Shown here: positions 50,787-64,000 of the stretch, piece after piece
Layout of the letters: each line of letters opens with the position of its first letter
Position numbering within the stretch: position 1 is the first letter of the stretch
Program-made: the position numbers and the translations under genes
The notes under the pieces: generated by a model
The model's database searches: none
What the model saw: the letters and a program-made list of their open reading frames with translations, nothing else
What the model was told of the DNA's origin: nothing
Assembly (NCBI GenBank): GCA_905250075.1
Contig: CAJNOP010000015.1
Location: forward strand, 3,170,608 to 3,234,607
From: Rotaria sp. Silwood1
Lineage: Eukaryota > Rotifera > Eurotatoria > Philodinida > Philodinidae
DNA: 64,000 nt
Reading direction: 5' to 3'

Positions 50787-53700
50787 TATTAATTAAGTTT
50801 CTATAATAGTTTTCTTCTTATTATCATGAAAGAAAAGAAAAAAGTAATGTTTGCCACTTAACATAGTTAGTTAAGTTTTTATCCTTACTTTTCTTTTGAT
50901 TTGATATAAATCATTACTTTTGTGATTCTATCGTTAATCGACAAATTTTAATTCCATCAACTATTCGATGAATAATATAAATGTCATTTTGAGAAAAATT
51001 TTTAGTAGTATCTTTCTGTGTTAATCATATGGTTTGCTTTTTTTCTATATTAGTGGTACAACAGTGTTTTTAAATTTTTATTTGTAATAATATCGGCAAG
51101 AAACATTGCTTAGGATATAATACCGATGGCTTCAAAAGAGATTCTATAGCTTTAATGAGTTTGAAAATCTCATGTACAATATATATTCTACTTAGGGCTA
51201 TTCAAAAATAGTGGCAAAGATACTTTAGTTTCCTGCAAAAAGCTAAAAGAAAATTTGTCTCCATGGGAACTGCAAATACAAATGATGCTCTATTTTTCTG
51301 TGCTATCACATCATTCTTCAAGTTATATCAAAATAATAAAAAGTCGATAAGATTTGTTTTTTTTTAAATCATATGTGACAGATTTATTAATGTCTACTAA
51401 AAACTTGGAGTACATAGGTTTCAAATGACTTTTAATAAGTGATAGATAAAGAGCTGCAATTTTTATTGTCCGGAAGAGGAGAAAACGTTGTATTGCATCG
51501 TTTATTGTATGTTTTCCTAATATGTAGTTTAATTAATTTTCTAAGTGAGGAAAAATATTTTGTTTAGAAAGGAACCAGTAGAAAACTTTTTATTTTCATC
51601 GAAATGTCGAAAAATATTTACTTAGATTTTCGATTAAAAAACCTATCACTTCAAAATAATCAAATCTAAAGATCTAAAATTTGAGTAGTTTTGCAAATCT
51701 TCCATTGACAATTTGAATATACTTGTACCAATTGAAAATTTACTGTAAACACCACATAGAGTAGAATTGTTTTTAAAAAGGTCAATGAAAAACCTTAAAG
51801 AAAAAAGTATGTCGAAAAAAAAAGAAAACATATCATATATGATTGGTTGCATCTTCATTTCATCTTTTGAACGACGAAAGTTACAGCACTCTATCTTATT
51901 TCTATCAGTACTTATTTCAAAAATATTCAATTTGCTGTTTGTTTATATAGACATTAGTATCACTGTAAACATATGACGAAAAAATAAGTATCATCCAAAT
52001 TTTATTATTATAATGTTACTGAAGGAATGATGTGATTACACTAGAAGAATAGAGCATCATTTTTACTATCAGTTAAAATAGAGAAAGTGTCTTTAAGCTT
52101 TTTTAAAATACCACTGCCAATACTTTTGGATAGATCTAAGTAAAAGTGATATTCCAAGAATAAATTCTGACGAATTTATGACTTTTTATGCATTATTATA
52201 TTAACTTTTTTTTCCAAAGCATAAAGCAATATTTCTATTTGGATAAAATCAAATATCTTAGAATTGACAGATCATAAGATTACAAATTTTTCTTAAAACC
52301 AACGGTATAGACCCTCAAACAGTATTTCTTTCTGTTGTTTTTTATTCATAAATATTGTCATAAATTTCTCTTTGGTTATTAAGAAAAAAAAAGCTAGTCA
52401 ATTTGATTCATACAGAAAGCAAATATTCAAACATTTTTCTTGTTATTGCTGTGAATGTCTTACTTTGCCTATGTATACATTGCGTTTGTCAAAAACTAAT
52501 AATGATGTGATATAATAGTTTGATACAGCTCGATTATTTTTTCTCTTCATACACCTCTATTCGATACGTATCATCAATGAAAAAAGAGCCAAAATGACAT
52601 ATAAAAAAAACAAGATTCACATTGTCGATACTTGAATGTATATAGTAAAAACAAGGTTAACCTTTACAATACGGGTCGTACACTATGAGTACCAAAGTTT
52701 TTTTTTGAACAGTGAAATATATTATATATTGACGATCGAAAATAGTCGTGTATCCGATGAAGTATGCTCACTGCAATAGTATATACTTATTGTTATTTGC
52801 TTGATTATGACTTATTTTCCTTCTTTTTTTTATCCTACACTGAAAATTTCTTGTCTAATTTTTTTACGAAAAGTACCAAATATGAAAATATTTAATTTAT
52901 TCAATAGGAATAATCGAATTTAAAACAGAATAAAATTACTAAATAGATAGTATTCAAATTAAAATCATTTATCAAAGAATATTACTTTGTAAATTCAATA
53001 CGCTTATACAATCCTAATGTTCATATGAATACTCGTCATCTTTCACTTATTTGTGTAGTAGTATGTCATGCTTTAAAGTCAAATTTCTAATTATATTCTC
53101 TATGTGTTGTGCATGAATAGTTGAAGAAGAAAAGACCATGTTCGTTTATCGTAAATTTTGTGTTCATGTGTTCCTTATTGACTGTTCAATTCTTATGCAA
53201 TGCATACAAGGTGAAAAAGAAAAAAAAAATACGATCATTCAATATATCATGATGATAAAATCAATCAGTGAATCGTAGCTTATTTTGAAGAGAAAAATAA
53301 TTAGACAACGTCTCATTTTACTTTTACCTATGTCATTGGTTACGCATCATGTGCAATTAACTTCACTTTCGCTTCTGTTTAAACCATTTTATTTCATAGT
53401 ATGATTGCTGCGTGTTGAAAATATTAAACGTAAAAGAATGTTTTACCAACAAGCTAGAACATAAAGATTTAACTTTCTTTGCTGTTGTCAGATTCGCTTT
53501 TCTTGATTATGGTTCCCTGCTTTTTTTCATAGATGTTGGCAGAATGTGTTCTCAGGCAATCTATGAACATTCTTTGTCTTTTTTTTAAGCTTCTCCTTAG
53601 CAAGTTGGTGCCTCGAATGCATGTCGATTTTCGTCTCGTTTCTACTGCGCAATATGATACAGATAGAAAACTAATCATTTTACAAATACAAAGATAAAAG

Positions 53701-56700
53701 AGAAAAACAACTGGCAACATTGACTGGACGGACCAGCATGCACATCTTTCGAAAACTCGACGTGGACGAGAATATATTTGTTAGAACTCATAATTTTGAT
53801 AGTAAAATTAGACCTTTTTTTCTTACTAAACAATAGAGTTGTCGAACATATTCGCGTAGAGAATAGACAAAGCATGAGTAGATTACAAGAGTGATGAATC
53901 TTCCAGAGCAAGATTATCGATATTTTTAAGTGTTTGGGGCAGAGGGAGCTACTAAAAATTAGACAAAAAGTCCAAAAATTCACTCAAAAATTCTTTCGTC
54001 CATGGAGTGCCGGAATAGGTAAACAGAAGAAGAGGGAAATCTTCCGTGTGTCTGCTTCTCCTATAACTGATGACCTGCCACCAGATTGTTCTCTCCCAGA
54101 GCTTATTTCAGTCTTATTCATAGTGCAACAAAATTGTCTGCTTATTTTTTATTTCATTTGGTGTTCAAAATGTTACCATGTAGATATAAAAAATCGCGAG
54201 AAACCGATATTAGAGATCATGCAGGCCATTCAAGATGTTTCGAACTTATTGAGACTACTAGAAAATCATGTCGAAATATTTCAAGTAGCTATTTTAAGAA
54301 ATATGGCAATGTTATCAATAGGTGTAGTTGTTTTTTCTATTTGTGAAGAAGAAAAGAATTTTATATAGTAAATAATAGAACTTTTTCTAGTAAAAATATT
54401 TGATAAGAGATCCATAATCAATTGATATGAACTGATTTTATAATTAAAGATAGAATAAATAGATCTAATTTTGAGAAGAAAAGTTTTTGTGGTAAACTTT
54501 TGACATATTTAGTGTTTGACATTCTATTAGACTAGATTTGAGTTTCTCGACTAGAATGAATATTTGTCTGTCGATTATTTACAAAATAACTGATAGACGC
54601 CATGTAACTAGCGTAACAAAAATATAACAAACCGAATTTATTTACTCTTTAGCTACTTAAACTTAATATTCACAAAAGCACTTTTTTTGTGTACTCAAAA
54701 AGTGAGTACACTATAGAATCGGTCAGTGTATCCGACCGTTTACACAATAACTTTCGAAAGGAGAGTCCGATCGCGATGAAATTTTCTACACAGTTTCGTC
54801 TCATCAGTATCGCGGTCAACTTCGAAGGTGAGAATGATTCGTCGAGCCATTGCTGAATTATCGGGAAAAGAGTCATTATTTCCTATGCGAACATTGATCT
54901 ATCCCGCTTTTCATAAAAAACTTTTCTTCTCATGATCAAACAAAACTCCAACTATTATATACCATTCGATAGAGAATTTCACGAGCTACAAAATAGTATA
55001 TAAAACATTAAGAAACAAGAAGGCTAAGTCACCTATTGCAAAGATACTTAAACGGAAATTGCTTCTATGTTTTTACTTTTTGAAGTACATATAACACTCG
55101 GATTTAAATCCGAGGTTTTCACATTTATTTTTCTTTCGAATTTCATCGACAATTTACAATATTTATAGGACTGTTTGAAAGACTTTCTAGCAATAGTTTG
55201 TATGTAGAGTTTCAATTATAATTTACATATAAAATTGAAATACTAATTTAGATACACACATGCTTGCATAAAATACATCGAAACACCTTGTCCGTAGACG
55301 GTCAATATTTTAGTGTAACTATTTTATTGATCTGTTTTCATGCTAAATGGCAATGATTCATATGAAAAAAAAATATGGAGTATACAAATTTCACGCAGAA
55401 ATTACTTTTATATAAATTGAAAAGTAAAAAGCAAACAAGCATATGTATATAGGAAGAGAAAAGTGAAAAATTACTTCCTTTATTACTCAGAGAAAACTAT
55501 TCTTAAGAAATTCACAATTATTTTTGATTACTAATGTACAAATCTAATTTTTTGTACAAACTCTCCACTTTCTGCAGGATATTCTTGTTCGAAAATTATG
55601 AAAAATTCAGATAGCTCTTTGTTCAAGTCTTGAACAGAGTACTGATTTTTGATGTGTCTGATTAAAAGCAATTAACAAATACTAAGAGATTACAATTGAT
55701 TAACATGTAATAGTTTTATTTCATCTTATCGTTTACAAATTAGTACAACATTATTTAAAAAAAAACGATTAAAACTAGGCCGAAATCAATTACATGAGGA
55801 CTTTCATCATGACTATTGTGAAGCAAAATCGAAGTTTCAATTAGTTATAATTTTAATTTTATTGCATAATAATTAAATTATCAGTTCCGATTATACCCAT
55901 GGTATTTTGAAATTTAAATCAATAAAACTTTCTACTGGATACTAATAGTTCTGCAAGGAATGTTAGTTCAACCTATCTCATATCGTGCAGTCTATAGGTT
56001 AACTGCGCTTCTTCTGCTTGATTTTTTAAAAATATCTCGTTCTATAAATATTTTCAAAACTCTTAGAAAAATATTAAATATAAGTGGAAATAACACTTCC
56101 TTGGAAGTGCAAGCGCATTCATGCCACCTGTACCAGCGATATCGACTGTTTTTGTTTACTCCTCGAATAGGAGTATTTATGAAAGACTGTGCCACAAACA
56201 AAAAAAAAGTCTTTATTTAGAAGGCTTAACCAACACGAAAAAGTGTGGTGCCATCTGACAAAATATACTACACGTATTAAAATCGACTTTTTTAAGTAAC
56301 TACCAGTCTCTTCAAGATCGAAACTATTGATTTAATATCAAAATTATTAAAAAAAAAGAAAGAAGGAATCCGTCAATTTCGATGAAATATTGACAATATG
56401 AGAAGTGTTGAAGTATCTGAATCTTCCACTTCTAATGAGAGAGCTAGAACACTAGCTTCGCTCTTATTTTAGAAGTCGCGGCAGGTGGCATCTTCACCAC
56501 GGGTGCCGTCTTATCAAGAATACATGGTGTCCATTGAATAGCAGCACTCCTCAATACTTTTTCCAAAACAAAAGAAGAACTAGTGCTCTAATTTTGCCAT
56601 TAACTACTCAATTTGTCATTTGTATCCTAGATAATACAACATATGCAGCAAGGGCACCATTCTCTACGACTTCCAAATCAAGAAGTTTCTTAGTATTCTT

Positions 56701-57200
56701 CCTTTAGTATTAGCCGCTACAGACCGTTTAACCATGACCGTTCGTTATAATATATAAACTACTTATCCGCCGAATTTCTGCAGGATTAAGTAAAACGGTG
56801 GTAAAGAATTGTGTCTCAAAGCAGATAGAATAAAACAGTCCCTCCTATGATTAACAATATCAGCTGCATCGTGTTTCACATTTTAATCTTGCAGAAATTG
56901 TGTTGACAACTTCTTTTATTAATTAACTTAAAATGATTTCAACCAAGATCGAACCAAAACATACAATTTCGACGTATGTCTTATCGAATACATATCTATG
57001 CCTCCTATTAGAAATCATTTATTTTCTTTATAAAATTCTTATCATATCTGTATCTTCTATTGTTGTTCATAGATCTAGTTACTACATTGAGAATGAAATA
57101 CATATTTCATTTTTACTAACACATGATTTAAAGAAAAAAAAAACAGAAAATTATATTCATATCTGACTTCAGGAAAAAAAAACTATATCACAAAGATAAT
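50787..57200. other. Gene-poor region of 6.4 kb
   Basis: No gene I can support. A frame of 144 codons at 53934-54368 and overlapping shorter frames lie in a slightly more GC-rich patch (53460-54360) but show no recognisable domain. A patch at 54660-54900 contains GTGAGTACACTATAGAATCGG and looks like a transposon fragment with no partner end. The patch at 56400-56740 is also GC-richer, with stops in all frames. The rest is AT-rich sequence. Confidence 0.5.
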
Positions 57201-60200
57201 CTAATTATCAAGAAATAAACTTTTTAAATGTAATCGTTCAAGATGTGTTAATGATGAATTATTAAATAAGTGTCGTACTAATTCAATATAATCATCATCA
57301 AATGGAAGGTAACCATTAATTTTAAATATATCAGCTGCTTTTTGTAAACGTTCACCGAGTGTTCTATTTACAATAGTTTGTTTTTTTGATGCAATTTGTT
57401 CATCTTCTTCTTCTTCTTGATTATCAATACATTCTTCATCTTTGTTTGTTAATGATAAACGACGTTTTTGTGGTGACATTTGTTCATCACGATTTGCTAA
57501 AGCTATTTGACGTCTTGTACGTATAAAATCAATTTGATTTGTTGATGCTGGTGCGATATCATCATCAATATCATTATTATCATTTAAATATAGTCGTTCA
57601 TAATCAAGACTATCGATTAATGTATCAACATCATACATTGGATGATGTGGATCAATAATATTTGTTGTTGTTGTTGATGGTGGTGGTAATGATGATGCTT
57701 CTTTTGTAAATGTACCATCACTGATAGCTAAACGAAACGAGAAAAAAAACGATTATGAAATAGAACTTCTTTTTTTTTTGTTTGAGATTAGTTTGTTTTA
57801 CCAATTGATTCTTCAGATGTACTTGCAATTGGTGTAAGAGATTCCCCATTTGTACCTATAATTGGTGATAATGATGGAGAATTTATAAGACGTTCTTGAT
57901 ATAATAAAAGTGCTTTTTGAATATTAGCTAATTTTGGTGGTGGTATTGGATAAACTTCAATTTGTGCAGCTGTTGATCGTGCTATATCACCAACAGTATT
58001 CATTTTGATTGAATGAAAATAATTAATTGCATTTGTAGGACTAAAACAAAGATGAAAAAAAAAGCAAAAAAATAGAAAACATTTTTATTTATTAGTTAAA
58101 ATAAAAATAAGACATATACCATACACCACCATATACTACATGAATTAGAGAATCTAATGGTTTATCACAATCAATTAATGCTGGATAGATTGGTTCAACA
58201 GGTTTTATTTGACGTAGTTCTTCAATTTTATTTGCCTTCGGAGATAACTAAAGATAAAATGATAATAATTTATATTTTATATAATTACGTTGAAAATATA
58301 TTATTCATTGTTTGATTGAGTTCAATTTCTTATTAATGTCATTTTTGCATTCTGAGAGATTGGAATTCATACAAAAATAGGAAAATTCAGAAAAATGAGC
58401 TAATGTAGTTTCTATAATGATCACATGAACTTATCTGAACTCAACTAGATATAATTCCAATTTGGATCATTCAAATTTCATGACTATAGTGTGTTATTTA
58501 AAACTGTAAAATCAATGTTTTTTTTTTCTAAAATACGAAGCATTTACCTCAAAGCCATATCGTAGTTTGAATAACCAATAAGATTCTCTATTGAATGCAT
58601 TCCATAGATTGGCTATTAGAGAAAGGTTTCTGAACAAAATCAGAGTTTGCCGTATTTTCAGAGACCTTTTATTAAACACGTATAAGCCTCGTAAAAAAGC
58701 ACCTATTTTTTACGATGTTATGATAAATGCCGGTTTTTTTTCTCCATTTTTGTAAATGCATATAGCCTTGAAACGTGGCAATCTCTAATTTTATTCTGAA
58801 TTTTGTACTCTTTAAGATGACACTCTTCAAAAACTAATTTCGCGTAGTCTTCTAGGAACTACAAACTATAGTGCTTGACTTTTTTAGAAAATTTTCTTTC
58901 ATAGCTCATGTATAGAATATATTTGATAGAGAACTTCATTGACTATTTATACTTTATTGAAGAATAAGTTCACACGTCCAAAGTTTCTTGTGTTTCCGTT
59001 GAAATACATGTATGTATTCATTCGGACTTCAAAACTATTCTTTGGAAGAAAAAATCTGAATAAAAAAACAACACTATTATCTTAAGTATAGTTTGGAATA
59101 CAACAAACCCAAAGTCTTGGGATTTTATATTCTATAGTTTGGATTCAATAAGATAAGCTATCATCAATCACATGTTAGTTTACTAGAGATCTAGCACATT
59201 CAAGAAGAGATTGTCGGATATTGCAGTAAAGGTTTGTTATTTTAGTTTAGATTTTTCTTGTACAAATTCGAATTGCAACTTGAAACTTTCCACAGAAACA
59301 GACCTTAACAAGAATAGTTTTAGATCTTTTGAATTACTTCTATCTTAAAATAAGAACATTAGATCTGTCAGTTGATATTAGCGATGTAAAAGACACGCTA
59401 TAACTATTGTTGTATTTTAGGATAGGAATACGGACAATGTTTGAAACATTCACAAAAAACCTGGATTTGTTTTCATATCCACGTTTCAAGTCGTCAGGTT
59501 CAAAAATTTTGAACTCCATGAGCTCTAACCTTAGTATTCATTTAAAATCTGCCGTAAAAATATACTGTCTTCTTAATAATAAGTCTAGGGCGCGAACTCT
59601 TTTCATTGTATTCATAGCTCATTTGGATCTACATAACACACATAGTCATGATTCGAAATCAATTTATCAGTAGGATGACTTTCTTCGGTAGTCTTCAAGG
59701 ATTTTTCTTATCTTATATTCAAATTTTAGGAAAAGATTAAAAAAAAAACGACCATCTAAATCAAAACAAAACAACGATGAACAATAAACAAATTACAACA
59801 GTGCAAGATCTCTAGTCACTAATTAACAAAATCAAAGTGACTAAAAGATCATGAACTGCTGTAAAAAGCCAATACAACACAACATCTATATCAACAAAGG
59901 AGTGCAGGTAATCTAGTCAGGAATAAAACATATCAACCGGACTCAACAAACTCCACTCCATAGTTGAATAGTATTCATAACATACATATATATATATATA
60001 TTAAACTAAGAAATTTGATAGAAAAATTACTTCAGGTTTTGTATCATCAGAAAAATTAAATAATTTTGATGAACGTGTTTTATTATTATTATGATATATT
60101 TGTTCATTAGTATTGATTAAATTTGAACGTCGAGTTGTTATTGATAATACATTTTTAATTTCATCTTTATTAGGACTTTTCTTTTTTTGTTGTTGATTAT

Positions 60201-63200
60201 TAATATCACGACGTGCTGGTGATGCAAATAATAAAACTTTAACTTGATCATGAAAAGCAACATGACGTGTATGATCTTGTCGAGGTTTTGTTGGTGATAA
60301 ACGTTTAAGAATACTTTTTAATGGACGTGTTTTAATTATTTCAATATTTGATGATGATGATGATGAAGGATCATTTGTAGTTGATGGAACAGTTGTCAAT
60401 ACTACATTTGATGATGAAATAGTACGTTTTTTCTTTGAATTATTTGCTAAACTTTTACGTGCAGATGTTGATGGACGACGTGAACGACGAAGTTTTTTCG
60501 AAATAGATGATTCTTCAGGTATATCATCTTCGTTATTGCTTGTTAGTATTTGTTCAGATGAATTTTCATTTTCTGTTATGATTGTTGATGATGTTGGTAG
60601 CGGTGGTGATGATGATTCAGCTGTTGTATTATTCTCTTGTGATAAATCAATTGAAGTATTTGAAATTGGTTGTTTAAATAGAGATATACTATTGCCAGTA
60701 GTGGATTGTTTATTTCCATTATTTGTATTACGAAGTTGATATGTTGTCATCATACTTTCAATTGTTGGTGTATCCATTGTACATGATAATGATTGTGTAT
60801 TACTATTATCATCACAAAGTAATGGTATTGCATGATGTGTACGTAATTTTTCTTTTTGATTTTCTGTTAAACAAGTCGATGTTGATGATATACGTTTATT
60901 AATAACAACTGGAGAATCAGATTGATTATCATGATTGATATTATTTATTATTGAAACAAATTTTGATTCAATTTGATCGATATTATCTGAACGAGTTGTT
61001 GATAAATATGGTGAATGAAAATGTTCCGAAGATGATTGTTGAGGTTTTATTAATGGAGTTACTATATCAACTTGTTGAGATAATTGACTTTCATCAGTAC
61101 TATTTGGTAATATACCACTACCAGATGTATTACTATTATCATGATCAGCAAGAAAACATGGTAATAATAAATGTTCTTTATCTTTAAGATCACGAAGACA
61201 TGCTCTAAATGAAATACATACAAAATTAAGTCGTTTTTTATTTTGATAGAATAAAATTATTCAACAATGCCGTATTAATGTGATTTCGAATGTATTTTCT
61301 TAAGGCGAGATGTCAGTTACCAATTGAAAATGCACAGTAGTGTCCTGCAACCCAATCGGTTCAGATTGAAAAATCGACCCGGTAATTGATAAGATCACGA
61401 AGTTTTAAAATACCGTTAGCTTTTCAAACTGCTGTTTATATAAAAATATAGGAGTGAAAACAGGTCATAGAAGTGAAAAGCAATACTGTTTTACTGAAGA
61501 AAATAAATTATCTAAAAAGTAAACATTTAAAGCATGGATGCATGTATCTACAATTTGGACGTTTAGAACCCACATTGCGTCATCAGCAACAAACTAATGT
61601 ATACTTAATTAGATTGATCTTATTTTAAAAACATGTACATACCAAATGAATTCTGAATCTCTTGCTATTTTAGTAAAGTTGGATATAATTTCTTTCTTTT
61701 CATTGCTGTTTAATTGAAGAAACTAAATTTTATACTTCTCATATAAAACTGTATTGTGACTATGAAAGTATTTACCGGCTGCTGATTAGTTCCTGTTGCG
61801 AAAAGTCACACGTGTGCAGGACACTAGTGTATACTTATACCTTCGAAATCAATTATATATTTTGATAGAAAATTGAAAGCTTTACAAATTAGATTATGTA
61901 CATCTTGCCCTCGTTGTTAATGTTAATCAAAACATATCCTTTTCTTGTTACACATGTCTCATATTCTTGAGCTCATGAAATTCGAAGATTTTAAACCTCA
62001 CAGATTCTATTAATAACTTAGAGATATTATGAAGTAGGAAGGTGACATTTTGTGTGGAACATTTTCAGACAAATAATATGTAAAAAAAGAACATTGTTCC
62101 AAAAAGTTGCAAGTTTCTTATGTTAGTTGGTCTTAAATGTATTGAACATAAGGATATATTTGATAAGACTCTATCAAGTCGATTTTTATTAAAAGTTATG
62201 TGAACTGTTCACATGTACTAACACTAATAAACGAGATCGTTTACAAGTTTATTTTTTAAAGTATTTGTTTTTATCATTGTGCCTAAGTTAACGGTTAAAA
62301 GATGCAAGTATTTTAGACTTTCTACTAATTGAAAGAAATATATTTTCAATGATTTTCTATTTTTATATGATATAAATAAATTAACTCTTATTTTTGTTCT
62401 TTCGATCAAATTAGAAACGTGTTTCAATGCAACAGATGAGCATTGCCGCTACCATCATCGTTAATACAAAATAGATCCAGAGGTATTTCTAGAAATACTT
62501 TCCAAAGTTATGATGACCTTGTTTCCTACAGTTCAATTAGTGGCGATGCCATAGAAGACCTGAAGAAAGAAGCTCACAAAGAGAACGTTCTCAACTGTTC
62601 GATTAGTCACGATGAGTAGTAAAAGTTTGTTTTAGTTTGATTTTCTGATCTTCAATTATTGAATAATGTGTCTTTTACTATATGAGCATAGAATCACTGA
62701 GAATCTGAACGATTAAACGTCGAACTGAAATGTTGTCCATAGATATCAGATATGTATATTTAAAAAAGGCGTCATTTTTTGGGCTGTGTTGCAAAATAAA
62801 GACGTTTTTATAGCAGATACATTTGTTCTAACTTAAAGTTTGAGATGTTTTCCGGTGACTATATCAAGTTCTATTGCATACTGTTGAGATATCAACAGAT
62901 GGCACTACCTCCACTGCATTATACCGTGGGCGCGACGAAACTAGCGTCCTCTCTTGATAGCTCAGCAATGCGCAATAGAACATACACCATTAGATACAGA
63001 AAGTCTTCCTCGACAAATCTAAGTATATCCCGTTCTGGTGTCACAAATAATTACAAAACTCAATCACTTAGATTTTCAAAGATCCTATGCTCATAGTAGC
63101 AAAAATTGAGAAAAGCGCTCATAATTTAACACACGAGTATCGAAGACTCATCATGACCGATGGAATAGCCGTAGTATCCAGCAAAAAGCACTTGAACAGT

Positions 63201-64000
63201 GAGAAATAATCCACCGTCAGCCGTCGTGACGTCACTACTAAGTTCAATCTCTTGACAATCAAAATGTAAGTTAATAATTTTGATTACTAATCGACATTAA
63301 AAAATAAAAAATAAAACAAATTAAATTTTCTATTTACCTAAGTTCATTTGGATAAACAATAAATGTTAAACGTCCAAATGTTTCATTCCAACATTTTCTT
63401 GCTTTATTTCTAATTATTGTTTTACTATGTTGAAAAGCAATTATTAATAATGGATAAATAAGTTGCAAAAGAGATAAACCATTTGATGATTCATATACAG
63501 TATGTAATGTTGATAGAATTTTATTTAATATAATATTATCTGTTTGTTGTTGTTTATTAATTAAGACAGGTGATGAATTCGATGTTGATGTTGTTGTTAT
63601 TGATATTTGTTCATATATTGTAAGAAATGTTTGTAAATATGTTAAATTAGTTAAAATAATTTCTAATTGTGAACATGTTTTACATAAATTAAATAAATCA
63701 ACAATAAGATCACGTACATATGTAAATACAATTGATTTTGATTGTTCATTTGTTGTAATTTTATTTGATTTTAATAAACAATAACAAATAAATAACCATT
63801 GAATATTATCAATATTATTATTTAATAATAAACGTTGTAATATAGAATTAATTATAATTGATAATTGTGTATAACAAAGTACAATTGATGATAATAAACG
63901 TTTTGATATATTTAATAAATCTATATCGATAAAATTTTTTAATAAACATTTTATTATTGTTAATATAAAACCAAATAAACGTTGATTATTATTATCATTG
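57201..64000 (-). CDS. RIF1: RIF1, C-terminal part (5' end beyond the window)
   Basis: Five minus-strand exons, 64000-63338 (open at the window edge), 61204-60031, 58247-58120, 58040-57802 and 57727-57201, join in frame to about 909 residues. The first exon is helical-repeat sequence ending NKARKCWNETFG...YPNELR, which matches the end of the RIF1 HEAT region. Next comes LTENQKEKLRTHH, then a long Ser/Thr/Asn-rich stretch carrying two PP1-docking motifs, KSILKR and TRHVAF (SILK and RVxF). The conserved C-terminal domain follows: YPALIDCDKPLDSLI, MNTVGDIARS and IPPPKLANIQKALLLYQE. RIF1 recruits PP1 to counter DDK at origins and controls replication timing; in vertebrates it also acts in double-strand-break repair. 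The last exon ends in an acidic, charged tail. Two introns (1.8 and 2.1 kb) hold repeats. Confidence 0.93.
58248..60030. other. RIF1 intron containing CGAGGGAA-type repeat
   Basis: About 1.8 kb intron. At about 59190-59690 it contains a decayed copy of the foldback family: GAAACAGACCTTAACAAGAATAG resembles 9597-9620, and GCGCGAACTC...TTCATAGCTCATTTGGATCTACATAA resembles 41748-41795. Ends are not sharp. A TA microsatellite lies at 59987-60000. Confidence 0.6.
61205..63337. other. RIF1 intron of 2.1 kb
   Basis: AT-rich with no coding sequence supported. The stretch 62900-63240 is GC-richer (for example CACTGCATTATACCGTGGGC, ACCGTCAGCCGTCGTGACG) and may be transposon debris; an 83-codon frame there has no recognisable family. 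Confidence 0.5.

Noticed and set aside
53934..54368. 144-codon ORF and an overlapping 86-codon ORF
   Set aside because: No recognisable domain and no intron context; long by chance in a GC-richer patch, possibly old transposon sequence.
62845..63096. 83-codon ORF in a RIF1 intron
   Set aside because: No recognisable domain; lies in a GC-richer patch that looks like repeat debris.

Overview
The window looks like an intron-rich, strongly AT-rich animal nuclear genome. Nine conserved eukaryotic genes are recognisable. All but one are split by short AT-rich introns with T-rich acceptors. I lean towards a rotifer, probably bdelloid, because of the compact introns, the base composition, a DUF2252-type gene and an intronless HSL-type esterase; that placement is inference, and nothing in the sequence proves it.

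Layout, left to right. 1-830 is a large foldback element. 3279-3353 is a tRNA-Asn-like gene followed by a small hydrophobic ORF. 4696-5467 (+) is a PRELI/PRELID1 gene. 5.5-11.7 kb is gene-poor and holds a tandem repeat and foldback elements. 11716-15436 (+) is an mLST8 gene whose two large introns hold a hAT-like MITE and a repeat cluster. 15.4-19.5 kb holds a duplicated segment flanking a palindromic element. 19510-21835 (+) is G3BP (Rasputin). 26062-26985 (-) is Rab14. 28303-29805 is a TA-flanked inverted-repeat element that has itself been entered by a second hAT-like MITE. 30504-33671 (+) is the gamma subunit of eIF2. 34586-36400 (-) is a DUF2252 gene. 38803-47682 (-) is an EEA1-type C2H2/coiled-coil/FYVE endosomal tether with 23 exons. 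49635-50786 (-) is a single-exon arylacetamide-deacetylase-like esterase. 50.8-57.2 kb has no gene I can support. 57201-64000 (-) is the C-terminal part of RIF1, whose 5' end lies beyond the window.

The genes are housekeeping genes (translation initiation, TOR signalling, stress granules, endosomal traffic, mitochondrial lipid transfer, replication timing) and do not form one pathway. Rab14 and EEA1 both act on endosomes, but nothing here links them functionally. Exon boundaries were assigned by hand from GT-AG signals, unbroken reading frame and remembered family sequences; they are reliable to within a few bases except where stated.

The most distinctive material is repetitive. Two hAT-like MITEs with perfect 8-bp target duplications are filled with GC-rich CGGGA- or CCCGG-type short repeats in an otherwise AT-rich genome. 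In addition, at least ten inverted-repeat elements lie in the window, several inside introns.
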